Source of the DNA: Komagataeibacter xylinus | GTDB lineage: Bacteria > Pseudomonadota > Alphaproteobacteria > Acetobacterales > Acetobacteraceae | Assembly (NCBI RefSeq): GCF_004302915.1 | Contig: NZ_QQBI01000017.1 | Coordinates: forward strand, 1-64,000 | Direction: 5' to 3' | DNA length: 64,000 bases | Shown here: piece by piece, positions 27,826 to 37,004 of the stretch | Numbering within the stretch: the first letter of the stretch is position 1 | How the letters are laid out: every line of letters begins with the position of its first letter | Position numbers and translations under genes: made by a program | The notes under the pieces: generated by a model | What the model was told of the DNA's origin: nothing | What the model saw: the letters and a program-made list of their open reading frames with translations, nothing else | The model's database searches: none

Positions 27826-28728
27826 TTACCCAAGGGCGAAGATGTCGCGGATGTCCAGGCCCGCCGCGATTTCCCATACCCGCACGCTCAATGCGGTGGG
27901 CAGGGATTGCGTCAGCCGTGCCAGCCCCACTTCGGGTGCGGCGCATGGTCCCAGCGGGCGCACCTGCAGCCGGCCATGCCCCGTATGGGTGGGCAGGGCC
28001 GCAACGGGCAGGATGCTGGCAAGGCGCCCGGCCAGCAGCTCGGCATACAGCACTTCGAGCGAATTGGTTTCCATGACGATGAGGGGCGTCACCTCCGCCG
28101 CGCGAAAGGCCGCATCCACGATCTGGCGGGTGCGCATTTCCGTGCTGAGCAGGCAGAGCGGCAGGTCGGCCAGCGTGTGCCACTCGCGTCGGCCCGCGGG
28201 CAGCACGAACGGTTCGGCCGCCACCAGCACATGCTGTTCGGTATAGAGCGGCAGGGCCTCAAAGGGACCATCGGGGGGGATCTGGTCAAGATAGACCAGC
28301 CCGAGGTCAAGCTGCTGCTGGCGCAGGCGGTGGATGGTATCGGCGCACGAACCAAGGCGCACCTGCAGGTGCAGGCCGGGTATGGCGGTGCGAAAATTTT
28401 CCAATAGCATGGGCGATGCCTGGAGTGCGGGCGGCATCACGCCGATGGACAGCGACCCGCCCGCCACCGCCTGCGCGAAGGCGGCTTCCTGCCGCAGGCC
28501 ATCAAGGGCGGCCAGCGTCTGGCGTGCCCAGTCGAGCACGCGCTGCCCCTCATCGGTCAGGCCATTGAAGCGGCGGGTGCGGCGGATGATGGTAATGCCC
28601 AGCTCGGTCTCAAGCTGGCGTATGGCCGAGGAGAGCGCGGGCTGCGATACGCCGCAGCTTTCCGCCGCGCGGGAAAAATGCCGGTAGCGATCAAGCGCTA
28701 TGAGATAGGTCAACTGCCGCAGAAACAC
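27826..28728 (-). CDS. LysR-family transcriptional regulator
   Basis: A 300-residue regulator. HTH over residues 3-60 (FLRQLTYLIALDRYRHFSRAAE; SQPALSSAIRQLETELGI). The substrate-binding domain begins near 95 (GSLSIGVMPPALQASP). I chose GTG 28728, with an AGGATGG upstream, because it leaves the usual LysR length; ATG candidates lie further upstream in non-conserved sequence. It is divergent from the aldehyde dehydrogenase, the likely target. An inverted repeat GTCAGA...TCTGAC at 28744-28771 sits at its 5' end. Confidence 0.85.
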   Translation of the reverse strand: MFLRQLTYLIALDRYRHFSRAAESCGVSQPALSSAIRQLETELGITIIRRTRRFNGLTDEGQRVLDWARQTLAALDGLRQEAAFAQAVAGGSLSIGVMPPALQASPMLLENFRTAIPGLHLQVRLGSCADTIHRLRQQQLDLGLVYLDQIPPDGPFEALPLYTEQHVLVAAEPFVLPAGRREWHTLADLPLCLLSTEMRTRQIVDAAFRAAEVTPLIVMETNSLEVLYAELLAGRLASILPVAALPTHTGHGRLQVRPLGPCAAPEVGLARLTQSLPTALSVRVWEIAAGLDIRDIFALG

Positions 28729-29075
28729 GCCACATCCATCCTGGTCAGAAACGATCTCATACTTATCTGACAATGTCGCGGCGCACCACTGGCCTGCGCC
28801 CATGCTCCCCACGCCCGGCGCGCAGGCGGGGTGGTTTCCAGGCATGGCCCACGCATGCGGGGGGCAGGGAGACAAGGATATTCTTCAAGCGCATGGCACG
28901 CCTGCCATGGCAGCACAACCGCCACGATCCGCGCCCTTGCGGGCGAAACGGGGGTGCCCCCACGGCCTGCGCCGGGTTGTGGCCCCATGCGGCATTGACG
29001 GCATCGGATGCGATCATTGATGAAGGCATGAGCATTATCCAACCTGCCACCGCGCCTGCCTGATCGGAGCCTGAC
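28729..29075. promoter_or_regulatory. divergent intergenic region (lysR / aldehyde dehydrogenase)
   Basis: A 347-base gap between divergent genes. Near the lysR end it holds the inverted repeat GTCAGA-N16-TCTGAC (28744-28771), a candidate regulator site. Otherwise I see no gene, RNA or repeat. Confidence 0.4.
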
Positions 29076-30545
29076 ATGACCGTGCATCTCGGCAATACAT
29101 CGCTTTTTCGCAAGGAGGCTTTCATCCATGGCGAATGGACCCCGGCACTGAAGGGCGCGCGCCGGGCAGTGCACAATCCGGCCACCGGTGCCGAGGTGGC
29201 CGAGGTGGCGGAATGCGGGGCGGCGGATGTGGCGCGCGCCATCGAGGCGGCCGTGGCGGCGCAGGCGCAATGGCGCAACCGCACCGGAGCCCAGCGGCAG
29301 GTGATCCTTGCGCGGTGGCACGATCTGGTCATGGATAACCTTGATGACCTCGCCACGCTGATCGTGACCGAGCAGGGCAAGCCGCGCGCGGAAGCCGCGG
29401 GCGAGATCCGCTATGCCGCAAGCTTCCTGCTGTGGTTCGCGGCCGAGGCCATGCGCGGCTACGGCGATGTGATCCCTCCCACCAACCCGGCCACCCGGCT
29501 GAGCGTGATCCGCCAGCCCGTGGGGGTGTGTGCCGCCATCACGCCGTGGAATTTCCCCGCCGCCATGATCACCCGCAAGGCCGCTCCCGCCCTTGCGGCG
29601 GGGTGCGCCATGATCATCAAGCCATCGGAACTGACCCCGCTCACCGCCCTGGCGCTGGCCGAACTCGCCCATCAGGCCGGCGTGCCGGCAGGGCTGGTGC
29701 AGGTCCTGCCCGGTGATGGCGTGCGGCTGGGCAAGGCGCTGTGCGCAAGCCCCGCCATCCGCAAGCTGTCCTTTACCGGCTCGACGCCGGTCGGGCGCAT
29801 TCTCATGGCGCAGTCAGCCCCCACGCTCAAGCGCCTGTCGCTTGAGCTCGGTGGCAATGCGCCCTTCATCGTGTTTGAGGATGCGCATATCGAACAGGCC
29901 ATCAAAAGCGCCGTCACCGCCAAATTCCGCAACGCCGGCCAGACCTGCGTGTGCGCCAACCGCTTTCTGGTGCATGACAGCATCTATGATGACTTCGCCA
30001 CCCGCTTCGCCAGGGTGGTGGGCAGGCTGCATGTGGGGCCGGGCCATGAACCTGATTCCGCCATCGGCCCGCTGGTCAGCGCGGCCGCGCGCGACAAGGT
30101 GGAGGCCCATGTGCGTGATGCCGTGACAAAGGGGGCTGGCGTGCTGTGCGGCGGCACGCGTGACAGGGCGGGCGCGCTGTTCTACCGCCCCACCGTGCTG
30201 CGTGACGTCACACCCGCCATGCGCATTGCCCATGAGGAAACCTTTGGCCCCGTGGCCCCGCTCATGCGTTTTCACACCGAGGCGGAAGCCATCGCCATGG
30301 CCAATGACACGGAATATGGCCTTGCCGCCTACTTTTTCACCCGCGACCACGCCCGCGCCTGCCGCGTGGCCGAAGCGCTGGAATACGGCATGGTGGGCCA
30401 TAATACCGGCCTGATCTCCAACGAGGTGGCTCCCTTTGGCGGCATCAAGCAGTCGGGCATGGGGCGCGAGGGGTCGCGCTATGGCATGGATGAATACCTC
30501 GAGATGAAATATGTCTGCACCGACATTACCGATCCCGATGCCTGA
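29076..30545 (+). CDS. NAD(P)-dependent succinate-semialdehyde-type dehydrogenase (GabD family)
   Basis: A 489-residue aldehyde dehydrogenase. Cofactor region PWNFPAAMITRKAAPALAAG near 152-171, the motif FTGSTPVGRILM, catalytic Glu in LELGGNAPFIVFED near 260 and catalytic Cys in NAGQTCVCANRF near 295. The C-terminal FGGIKQSGMGREGSRYGMDEYLE matches GabD. It likely oxidises succinate semialdehyde to succinate; glutarate semialdehyde or related substrates are possible. Ribosome site GGAGCCTGAC precedes ATG 29076. Probably regulated by the divergent LysR. No GABA transaminase is nearby. Confidence 0.85.
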   Translation: MTVHLGNTSLFRKEAFIHGEWTPALKGARRAVHNPATGAEVAEVAECGAADVARAIEAAVAAQAQWRNRTGAQRQVILARWHDLVMDNLDDLATLIVTEQGKPRAEAAGEIRYAASFLLWFAAEAMRGYGDVIPPTNPATRLSVIRQPVGVCAAITPWNFPAAMITRKAAPALAAGCAMIIKPSELTPLTALALAELAHQAGVPAGLVQVLPGDGVRLGKALCASPAIRKLSFTGSTPVGRILMAQSAPTLKRLSLELGGNAPFIVFEDAHIEQAIKSAVTAKFRNAGQTCVCANRFLVHDSIYDDFATRFARVVGRLHVGPGHEPDSAIGPLVSAAARDKVEAHVRDAVTKGAGVLCGGTRDRAGALFYRPTVLRDVTPAMRIAHEETFGPVAPLMRFHTEAEAIAMANDTEYGLAAYFFTRDHARACRVAEALEYGMVGHNTGLISNEVAPFGGIKQSGMGREGSRYGMDEYLEMKYVCTDITDPDA

Positions 30546-30584
30546 TTACATTTACATCCGCTTTCAATGGAGTACGATGGCGGC

Positions 30585-31844
30585 ATGAACGAATTCCGCT
30601 TTCTTCATGCCGCCGACCTGCATCTTGACAGCCCGCTGCGGGGCCTGGGCGCGCGGTCGGATGACTATGCCCGCCTTATAGGCGATGCCTCGCGCCGCGC
30701 CTTTACGGACATGATCGACCTTGCCATCAGCAGTGAATGCCGTTTCGTGGTGCTGGCGGGCGACGTGTTTGATGGCGACCTGCGTGATGCGCAGTGCGGG
30801 CTGTTCTTCGTCAACGGCATGGCGCGGCTCAGGCGGGCGGGCATCCGCGTGTTCATGATTCTGGGCAACCATGATGCCGAGAACCGCTTTGTCCGCCACC
30901 TGCATGTAACCGACAACGTGCACCTGTTCGATACCCGCAAGGCCGAAACACAGGTGATGGATGACCTTGGCGTGGCCGTGCATGGCCGCAGCTTCGGCCG
31001 CCGCGACGTGACCGACAACATTGCCCGGCATTACCCGCCCCCCGTGCCCGGCCTGTTCAATATCGGCATCCTGCACACCGCCTGCCAGGGGCGCGAGGGG
31101 CATGAGCCTTACGCGCCCTGCACGGTCGAGCAACTGGTCAACCATGGCTACCAGTACTGGGCGCTGGGCCATGTGCACACCCGCGAGATCCTGCATCGCG
31201 ACCCCTATGTGGTCTATGCGGGCAACCTGCAGGGCCGCCACGCGCGCGAGGCCGGGCCGAAGGGGGCCTCGCTGGTGAGCGTGCGCGCGGGGGCCGTGGT
31301 GGATGTGGCCCATCAGGTTCTCGACGTGGTGCGCTGGGCCAGCGTGCGGGTTGACCTGTCCGCCGCCACCACGCGCGGCGAGATGACCGGCCTGATCCGC
31401 CACGCGGTCGGGGGCGTGGTGCACGAGGCGGATGGCCGCCCCATCGCCCTGCGGCTGGAACTTGTTGGCGCGACAGCGCTGCATGCGGAGCTGATCCGCA
31501 ACGCCCGTGAACTGACGCTTGAAGTCGAGACCGTGCTGGCCAGCATTGCCGATGAGATCTGGCTCGAGCGCCTCAAGGTCCAGACCCACGCGCCCACGCG
31601 CGCGGCCATGGCCGATACGTCCACCGGCGGGCGTATTGCCGCCGATATCCGCGCCAGCGCAACACCCGAGGCCCTGCGCGCGGAGCTCGATGCCATCCTC
31701 GCCGCCGTGATCGACCGCATGCCCGCCCATACCCGCACCGATGCCCTGCGTGCGGGGCTTGCAGCCGACATACCCGCCCGCGCGGTGGACCTCGCCCTGT
31801 CACTGGTGGAAAACCCCGAAGAAAGCCCCGATGCACATTCGTAA
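30585..31844 (+). CDS. metallophosphoesterase/nuclease, YhaO-SbcD-like
   Basis: A 419-residue calcineurin-type phosphoesterase. Metal-binding motifs are complete: FLHAADLHLDSPL (residues 5-17), LAGDVFDGDLRD (near 62), ILGNHDAENR (near 91), LHTAC (near 163) and ALGHVHTRE (near 193). This is the order of SbcD/Mre11 nucleases, and the length is that of the YhaO branch. It overlaps the ATPase gene by 14 bases, so the two proteins are likely made together and form a complex acting on DNA ends. The ATG at 30585 is preferred over an earlier one. Confidence 0.85.
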   Translation: MNEFRFLHAADLHLDSPLRGLGARSDDYARLIGDASRRAFTDMIDLAISSECRFVVLAGDVFDGDLRDAQCGLFFVNGMARLRRAGIRVFMILGNHDAENRFVRHLHVTDNVHLFDTRKAETQVMDDLGVAVHGRSFGRRDVTDNIARHYPPPVPGLFNIGILHTACQGREGHEPYAPCTVEQLVNHGYQYWALGHVHTREILHRDPYVVYAGNLQGRHAREAGPKGASLVSVRAGAVVDVAHQVLDVVRWASVRVDLSAATTRGEMTGLIRHAVGGVVHEADGRPIALRLELVGATALHAELIRNARELTLEVETVLASIADEIWLERLKVQTHAPTRAAMADTSTGGRIAADIRASATPEALRAELDAILAAVIDRMPAHTRTDALRAGLAADIPARAVDLALSLVENPEESPDAHS

Positions 31845-34800
31845 CCTGCGCATCATCCGCTATGGCGCCATTGCGGACCTGGAACTGGATTTTGGCACGG
31901 TTCCCGGCCTGCATGTCATCCATGGTCCGAACGAGGCGGGCAAAAGCACCACGCTTTCCGCCATGACCGATTTCCTGTTTGGCATTCCCAACCAGTCCGA
32001 TGCAGGCGCGGTGTTCGGCAATGACCAGATCCGGCTGGAGGCCAGCCTCATGCTGGCCAACGGCGCCACGCTCGACCTGCGCCGCCGCAAGGGCCGCACC
32101 CGCACGCTGGCCGGCCTTGATGGCCAGCCGGTCAGCGATGACGTGCTGGCCCCGGTCCTTGGCGGCATGACGCGCGAGCGCTTTACCGCCCTGTTCGGCC
32201 TTAATGACGAAACGCTGCGCAGCGGGGGCGCGGCCCTGCTCAGGGCCAATGGCGATATCGGGCGGCTGATCGTGGAGGCCGGCGGGGGCCTGCGTGCCCT
32301 CATGACACGGCTGGCCGAGATTGATGAACGGCGCGCGGCCCTGTTTGCGCCCCGTCGCGCGGCGGAGCGGGCCTTCTACAAGGCATCCGATGCCTTCCGC
32401 GCGGCACAGGACAGCCTCAGGGAAGCTTCGCTTACGCATGAGGCCTATACCAGCCATTGCCAGCAGCGTGACGAGGCCCGCCAGAACAGGGCCGATTTCG
32501 ACCGTGAACAGGCTGAACTGCGCCGCCTGCATGCACGGCTCGAACAACTGGCAAAAGCCTTGCCCCAGCTCCACGCCCTGGCCCGGCTGGAGGCCGAACG
32601 CGCAACCCTGGCCGACCTCGCCGCGCTGCCCACCGGCATGGGGGCCGAGATTACCGCAGCCCTTGAGGCCGGTGCTGCCGCCCAGGCCAGCCTTGCCACG
32701 GCCCGCGTGCAGGCGCAGCGCCTGCAACGCCAGACAGACGTGCCCCCCGCGCAGGCCCGGCTCATGGCGCAGGGCGCACGCGTGGCACAGGTCATGGCGC
32801 TGGGGCAGGCGGTCCGCCGCGCGCGCGCGGGCCGGCCCGAACGCGATGCCAAACGCCAGCAGATCAATGCCAGCCTTGCCAGCCTGCGCCAGTGGCTTAA
32901 CAAGGGGCCGGATGCCGATCTGCGCCAGTTCATGCCCGAGCGCGTGGTGCTGGAAGAAATACGCCAGATGGCCGATGCCCAGATGCAGTGGCGCAACGCG
33001 GCCACGGCGCTGGAGCAGCAGATGGCCCAGACCGACCTTGCCCTTGCCCGCAAGGCGGCGCGCCTCGACACCCTGCGCGCACAGGGGCACGACCGGCCCG
33101 TGGATGCGGATGCCACCGCCTTTGCCGCCCTGCCTGCCGAGATCAGGCGCCTTGATTTGCGCAGGGATGGCCTTGCCGCCCTTCAGGAAAAACTGGAGGC
33201 GCGGCTCAGGGCGCTGGGTGTGGCCTCGGTCGCGGCCCTGCAGGCCCTGCCGTGCCCCGATGCGCAGGCCGTGCGCGTGGCGGCCGAGGGCCAGCAGCGG
33301 TTGCACATCCACAATGAGCGTATCACCCAGGCCCTTGCCACGGAGCGTGAACGGCTGGCCAGCCTGCGCCCCGCCCTTGAGCGGCTCGAGCATGCGGGCA
33401 ACACCATTACGCCCGAAATGCTGCACGCCGCGTGCGTAAGGCGCGATAGCGCCTGGCACGCCATCCGCGATGCCTATCTGAGCGCGGACGCCACCACCCC
33501 GCCCACAACGCGCCAGCACAATGCCACGATGCTGGAGAACGCCATCACGCAGGCGGACAGCCTGTCACGCCAGTTGCTGGCGCAGGCCGACCGCCTTGCC
33601 CGCATCGAGGCGCTGCGCCACGACATGGCCCAGTGCACCGACAAAATTGCCTGCCATGAGCGCAACCTGCATGATACGGCCCGGCAGATTGCCCGGCACT
33701 GGCAGGAATTCATCACGCCTTTTCCTGCCATCGCGGCCCATGCGGCCACGCCCGCGGCACTCGGGGCTTTCGTGCAGCAGCGCGTTGACGTGCTGGCCGA
33801 GGCCGAACAGGCCGCCACCGAGCACGCGGCCCTTGAACACGAGCACATCAGGCTGGCCGTGCAGCGTGAGGGGCTTGCGCATCTGGCCCGCACGTTGGGC
33901 GTGGACGCTGGCCTGCAGCCCGCCGCCTGCGTGGAGGGCATGACCCGCGCCCTGCGCCAGCATGCCAGCGCGCATGAGGAATATGACCGCCTGCAGCGTG
34001 AACATGATGACCTGCTGCCCCAGCGTGCCCAGCTTGGCCAGCAGGCCAAAGCGCTTGAGGCCGAACGGCAGCAATGGGCCGCCCGCTGGGCACCCGCCAT
34101 GCAGGCCATTGGCCTGAACGCCGATGCCCTGCCCATGACGGGCCGCGACCTGGCCGATGAATGGGCGGCGGCACCTGCCGCCATTACCCAACTGGCTGAG
34201 CTTGATGAAGCCGCGGCGCAGGCCGCAGCACATGAAGCCGAACTGGCGCACGGGCTGGATGCGCTGCGCCCCCATCTCGCCCTCAGCCTGCCTTCTGACG
34301 CGGCACTGGCCGCCCACGAGCTGGAACAGCACTGGCGCGAGGCCGAGAAGGCCCGCCACCAGCGCGAAGCCCTGCAACCCGAACTGGACAAGGCCAACCA
34401 TATGGTGGCGCAGGGCGAAGCGGGCGTGCAGGCCGCCACCACCGTCATCGAGGCGCTTCAGGCCCGCACCCACGCGCAGGGCACGGATGCGCTGCGCCAG
34501 CTTGCCACCCGGCTGGAACAGCGCGACAGCATGGCCGAGGCCCACGCACAGGCGCTGCATACCCTGTCCTGCATGACCGATGGCCAGTCTCCCACGCAGC
34601 TTCATGCAGCCCTTGACGGGCGTGACGGGCCGGAACTTCAGGCGGAAATCGCAGCATTGCAGGCCCGCCAGGAGGAGCTGGCCGCCGCCCGTGACAATGC
34701 CGTGCGCACGGAGCAGCATGCCGAAAGCGCCCTTGCCGCCTTTGAGCATAATACCGAGGCCCCGCAGGCCGCCGCCCGGCGCGAAGCGGCCATAACCAGC

Positions 34801-35343
34801 CTGCACCGTGTTGTGGAGGAATATGCCGAGCTGACCCTGGCGCGTAACCTGATTGCCGCCGCCATGGACCGGGTGCGCGCGCAGGTGCAGGACCCGCTGG
34901 TGCGGCAGGCGGGCATGTTCATGGCGCAGGCGACCGATGGCGCCTTTGGCGGCATACAGACGGAACTTGATGCCAGTAACGACCCCATGGTGCGCGGCGT
35001 GCGCCCCGATGGCAGCACGGTGGGGGTGAGCGAGATGAGTGCGGGCACGCGCGACCAGCTTTTCCTTGCCTTCCGCCTGGCCAGCGTGGAGACCTATTGC
35101 CGCGCTACCGAGCCGCTGCCATTTATCGCCGATGACCTGCTGGTGCAGTTTGATGATGCCCGAAGCCACAGCACGCTGAACGTGCTGGCCCAGTTCGCCC
35201 GCACCACGCAGGTGCTGCTGTTCACCCATCACGACAGCATACGCGACATGGCGCGTGCCATGCAGGCCGAGGGCGCTGCGATCAACCTGCTTGAACTGCC
35301 CGCCCTGGCCAGCACGCGTCCGGTCGCCGCAATACAGGACTGA
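31831..35343 (+). CDS. SMC-like ATPase, YhaN/SbcC-type
   Basis: A 1170-residue ATPase with split nucleotide-binding halves. N-terminal Walker A HGPNEAGKSTT (residues 31-41). Long central Gln/Ala/Glu-rich coiled coil over roughly 190-1000. The C-terminal part holds SEMSAGTRDQLFLAFRLASVE (signature) and the Walker B region LPFIADDLLVQFDD, then the switch region LFTHHDS. It is the expected partner of the YhaO-type nuclease; SbcCD-like pairs process DNA hairpins and blocked ends. It lacks an obvious zinc-hook CxxC that I can point to, which fits the YhaN branch. The start overlaps the preceding gene. Confidence 0.85.
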   Translation: MHIRNLRIIRYGAIADLELDFGTVPGLHVIHGPNEAGKSTTLSAMTDFLFGIPNQSDAGAVFGNDQIRLEASLMLANGATLDLRRRKGRTRTLAGLDGQPVSDDVLAPVLGGMTRERFTALFGLNDETLRSGGAALLRANGDIGRLIVEAGGGLRALMTRLAEIDERRAALFAPRRAAERAFYKASDAFRAAQDSLREASLTHEAYTSHCQQRDEARQNRADFDREQAELRRLHARLEQLAKALPQLHALARLEAERATLADLAALPTGMGAEITAALEAGAAAQASLATARVQAQRLQRQTDVPPAQARLMAQGARVAQVMALGQAVRRARAGRPERDAKRQQINASLASLRQWLNKGPDADLRQFMPERVVLEEIRQMADAQMQWRNAATALEQQMAQTDLALARKAARLDTLRAQGHDRPVDADATAFAALPAEIRRLDLRRDGLAALQEKLEARLRALGVASVAALQALPCPDAQAVRVAAEGQQRLHIHNERITQALATERERLASLRPALERLEHAGNTITPEMLHAACVRRDSAWHAIRDAYLSADATTPPTTRQHNATMLENAITQADSLSRQLLAQADRLARIEALRHDMAQCTDKIACHERNLHDTARQIARHWQEFITPFPAIAAHAATPAALGAFVQQRVDVLAEAEQAATEHAALEHEHIRLAVQREGLAHLARTLGVDAGLQPAACVEGMTRALRQHASAHEEYDRLQREHDDLLPQRAQLGQQAKALEAERQQWAARWAPAMQAIGLNADALPMTGRDLADEWAAAPAAITQLAELDEAAAQAAAHEAELAHGLDALRPHLALSLPSDAALAAHELEQHWREAEKARHQREALQPELDKANHMVAQGEAGVQAATTVIEALQARTHAQGTDALRQLATRLEQRDSMAEAHAQALHTLSCMTDGQSPTQLHAALDGRDGPELQAEIAALQARQEELAAARDNAVRTEQHAESALAAFEHNTEAPQAAARREAAITSLHRVVEEYAELTLARNLIAAAMDRVRAQVQDPLVRQAGMFMAQATDGAFGGIQTELDASNDPMVRGVRPDGSTVGVSEMSAGTRDQLFLAFRLASVETYCRATEPLPFIADDLLVQFDDARSHSTLNVLAQFARTTQVLLFTHHDSIRDMARAMQAEGAAINLLELPALASTRPVAAIQD

Positions 35344-35356
35344 ACGCCAAAGGGCG

Positions 35357-35389
35357 CGCAGCCAGCCTCTTGCCTGGGCGCTGTTTTTT
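35357..35389 (+). terminator. possible terminator after the YhaN-type gene; remnant of the dispersed repeat
   Basis: Imperfect GC-rich stem (GCGCGCAGCCAG ... CTGGGCGCTG) followed by TTTTTT. The following TTTTTTGAAAAAAAGGC resembles the second hairpin of the dispersed repeat family, so this gap between convergent genes (35344-35468) holds a decayed copy. Confidence 0.4.
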
Positions 35390-35468
35390 GAAAAAAAGGC
35401 CGTGCCTGACACAGGCTTTTGCAAAAAATGCTGCCCCGAAGGGTGGCAGGCATCAGGGCGTCATGTTG

Positions 35469-35795
35469 CTATTTATGGCCCATCTGCCGGGCAATGGCGC
35501 GTTCTGATTGCTCAAACGCCGCCCAGTCCTGCTCGTAGCGGTCGGGCTGGGGGGTGGGTGACGTATCGCCTGCATAAGGGGCATCCAACCCGGTCGTGCG
35601 GCTGCGCGAAGGCGGCATGGCTGCATGGGGCAGGGGTGCGAAGTGATTGAGTGAGGGTGGGGCATAGGCTGGCCCCATGGGGGCGGCAGGCAGGGCCACG
35701 CTTCCGTTCCAGCCACCAGGCTGGGGCATCTGCGCCCGGGCCACGCAGGCGGGCAGGCAGAGCAGGACTGTCATGATCAGCCGGAAAGCAGGCAT
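35469..35795 (-). CDS. small secreted Pro-rich protein, unknown
   Basis: A 108-residue protein with a signal peptide (MPAFRLIMTVLLCLPACVARA, cleavage near residue 22). The mature part is Pro- and Ala-rich, then an acidic, aromatic segment (DRYEQDWAAFEQSERAIAR) that would form a helix. No domain is recognised. Start at 35795 or 35774; both keep the signal peptide. It lies just downstream of the cspA terminator and may be its own transcript. Function unknown. Confidence 0.55.
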   Translation of the reverse strand: MPAFRLIMTVLLCLPACVARAQMPQPGGWNGSVALPAAPMGPAYAPPSLNHFAPLPHAAMPPSRSRTTGLDAPYAGDTSPTPQPDRYEQDWAAFEQSERAIARQMGHK

Positions 35796-35816
35796 CAGGT
35801 ATAAAAAGCGGTAGAA

Positions 35817-35847
35817 ATAAAAACGGCAGGAACCGGAGTTCCTGCCG
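35817..35847 (-). terminator. rho-independent terminator of cspA
   Basis: Perfect stem CGGCAGGAAC/GTTCCTGCCG at 35824-35847, followed on the minus strand by TTTTTATTT. It is immediately downstream of the cspA stop. Confidence 0.85.
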
Positions 35848-35853
35848 CGTTTA

Positions 35854-36060
35854 TCAGCCAATCTTGAGATTGACTGCAGAAGACTTGCCGTTACGGCCCC
35901 GCTCGAGGTCATACGTCACGGCCTGCCCTTCGGACAGGGTCTGCTGGCCAGCCTGCTCAACGGCAGAAATGTGCACGAAAGCATCGGCGCTTCCGTCATC
36001 AGGCTGGATAAATCCAAAGCCCTTCTGGGCGTTGAACCATTTAACTGTTCCTGCGGCCAT
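35854..36060 (-). CDS. cspA: cold-shock protein, CspA family
   Basis: A 68-residue single cold-shock domain. Both RNA-binding motifs are present: KGFGFIQPDD (RNP1) and DAFVHISAV (RNP2). It binds single-stranded RNA/DNA and acts as an RNA chaperone. Shine-Dalgarno AAGGAGG stands seven bases before ATG 36060. The 226 bases upstream to 36286 contain no gene and could hold a long structured leader as in other csp genes. The letter given to the gene is generic; which Csp paralogue this is cannot be told. Confidence 0.93.
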   Translation of the reverse strand: MAAGTVKWFNAQKGFGFIQPDDGSADAFVHISAVEQAGQQTLSEGQAVTYDLERGRNGKSSAVNLKIG

Positions 36061-36286
36061 AATTTGGCCTCCTTAGAATAACCGGCACCCCCACGCGAAC
36101 ATGCATGGGATCGAGACTTTTCGTTTTATCGGGGATGCCATAAGGCCGCTTGGTGTAGCTGCTCTGAAATCTTGTCCGTAGCTGAAAAGTCCAGCCGTGA
36201 GGACCTTCCTATAGGGGTTATCCGAAAATAGCACGTAAAATATTCAAAAAATCGGAAATATTTCCTCTACCCCATCGGATAATTGC

Positions 36287-36976
36287 TCACAGCAGGCACC
36301 ACTGGCGCATCATGTTGTGGTAGATGTTGGTCAGTGACAGCACGGCGGGATCGGCATCCCCCAGCCGTTCGCGCAGCGATGTGACCTGCATGTCGAGGTC
36401 GAACATGATCTGCCTGCGGCTCTCCTCCGCAATCATCGACTGCGACCAGAAAAAAGCCGCCAGCCTGCACCCGCGCGTGACCGGTGTCACGCTGTGCAGC
36501 ACCGTGGTGGGGTAGAGAATCATGTCACCCGCGGGCAGCCTGATGGCCTGCTCGTTGCCATTGGCGTGGATGGTCAGCTCCCCGCCGTCATATTCATCGG
36601 GATCGGAGAAGAACAGCGTGGAGGAGACATCGGTGCGGATGCGCGTGTGGATGCCACCTGCCAGGATGCCGCGTATGGCGTTATCGACATGCGCGCCAAA
36701 GTGCATGCCACCTTCATAGCGGTTGAACAGCGGCGGGCTGACCCGGTAGGGCAGCACCGCGCTGTTGAACAGGGCATTGCGCCCGAGTGCGTGCAGCACG
36801 ATCTGGCCAAGTTCGCGGCATGCCTCGGAATCGCGGGGCAGTTGCAGGTTGTTCTTGGTTTTTGCCGACTGCACGCCCGCCGTCTCGCGGCCATCGGTCC
36901 ATTGCGCATCGCGCAGGCGGGCGCGGCAGTGGGCGAGTTCATCGGCGTTGAGCAGGGCGGGGATGTGCAGCAGCAT
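36287..36976 (-). CDS. piuC: Fe2+/2-oxoglutarate-dependent PKHD-type hydroxylase (PiuC/YbiX family)
   Basis: A 229-residue soluble dioxygenase. The iron-binding triad is visible as HFGAHVDNAI (HxD, near residue 95) and the distal His in LHSVTPVTRGCR, with the 2-oxoglutarate Arg in the latter. Family members sit beside TonB receptors in iron regulons; here the gene starts 28 bases after the receptor stop, in the same direction. It is likely co-transcribed under Fur. The ATG at 36976 begins the family's MLLHIPALLNADE. Substrate unknown. Confidence 0.88.
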   Translation of the reverse strand: MLLHIPALLNADELAHCRARLRDAQWTDGRETAGVQSAKTKNNLQLPRDSEACRELGQIVLHALGRNALFNSAVLPYRVSPPLFNRYEGGMHFGAHVDNAIRGILAGGIHTRIRTDVSSTLFFSDPDEYDGGELTIHANGNEQAIRLPAGDMILYPTTVLHSVTPVTRGCRLAAFFWSQSMIAEESRRQIMFDLDMQVTSLRERLGDADPAVLSLTNIYHNMMRQWCLL

Positions 36977-37004
36977 GGGCGTGGCCTTGGTTGATGGGGG
37001 TGGG

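Noticed and set aside
31573-33519. 648-codon open frame on the minus strand opposite the YhaN-type gene
   Set aside because: Shadow of the coiled-coil ATPase; no ribosome site and no recognisable domain.
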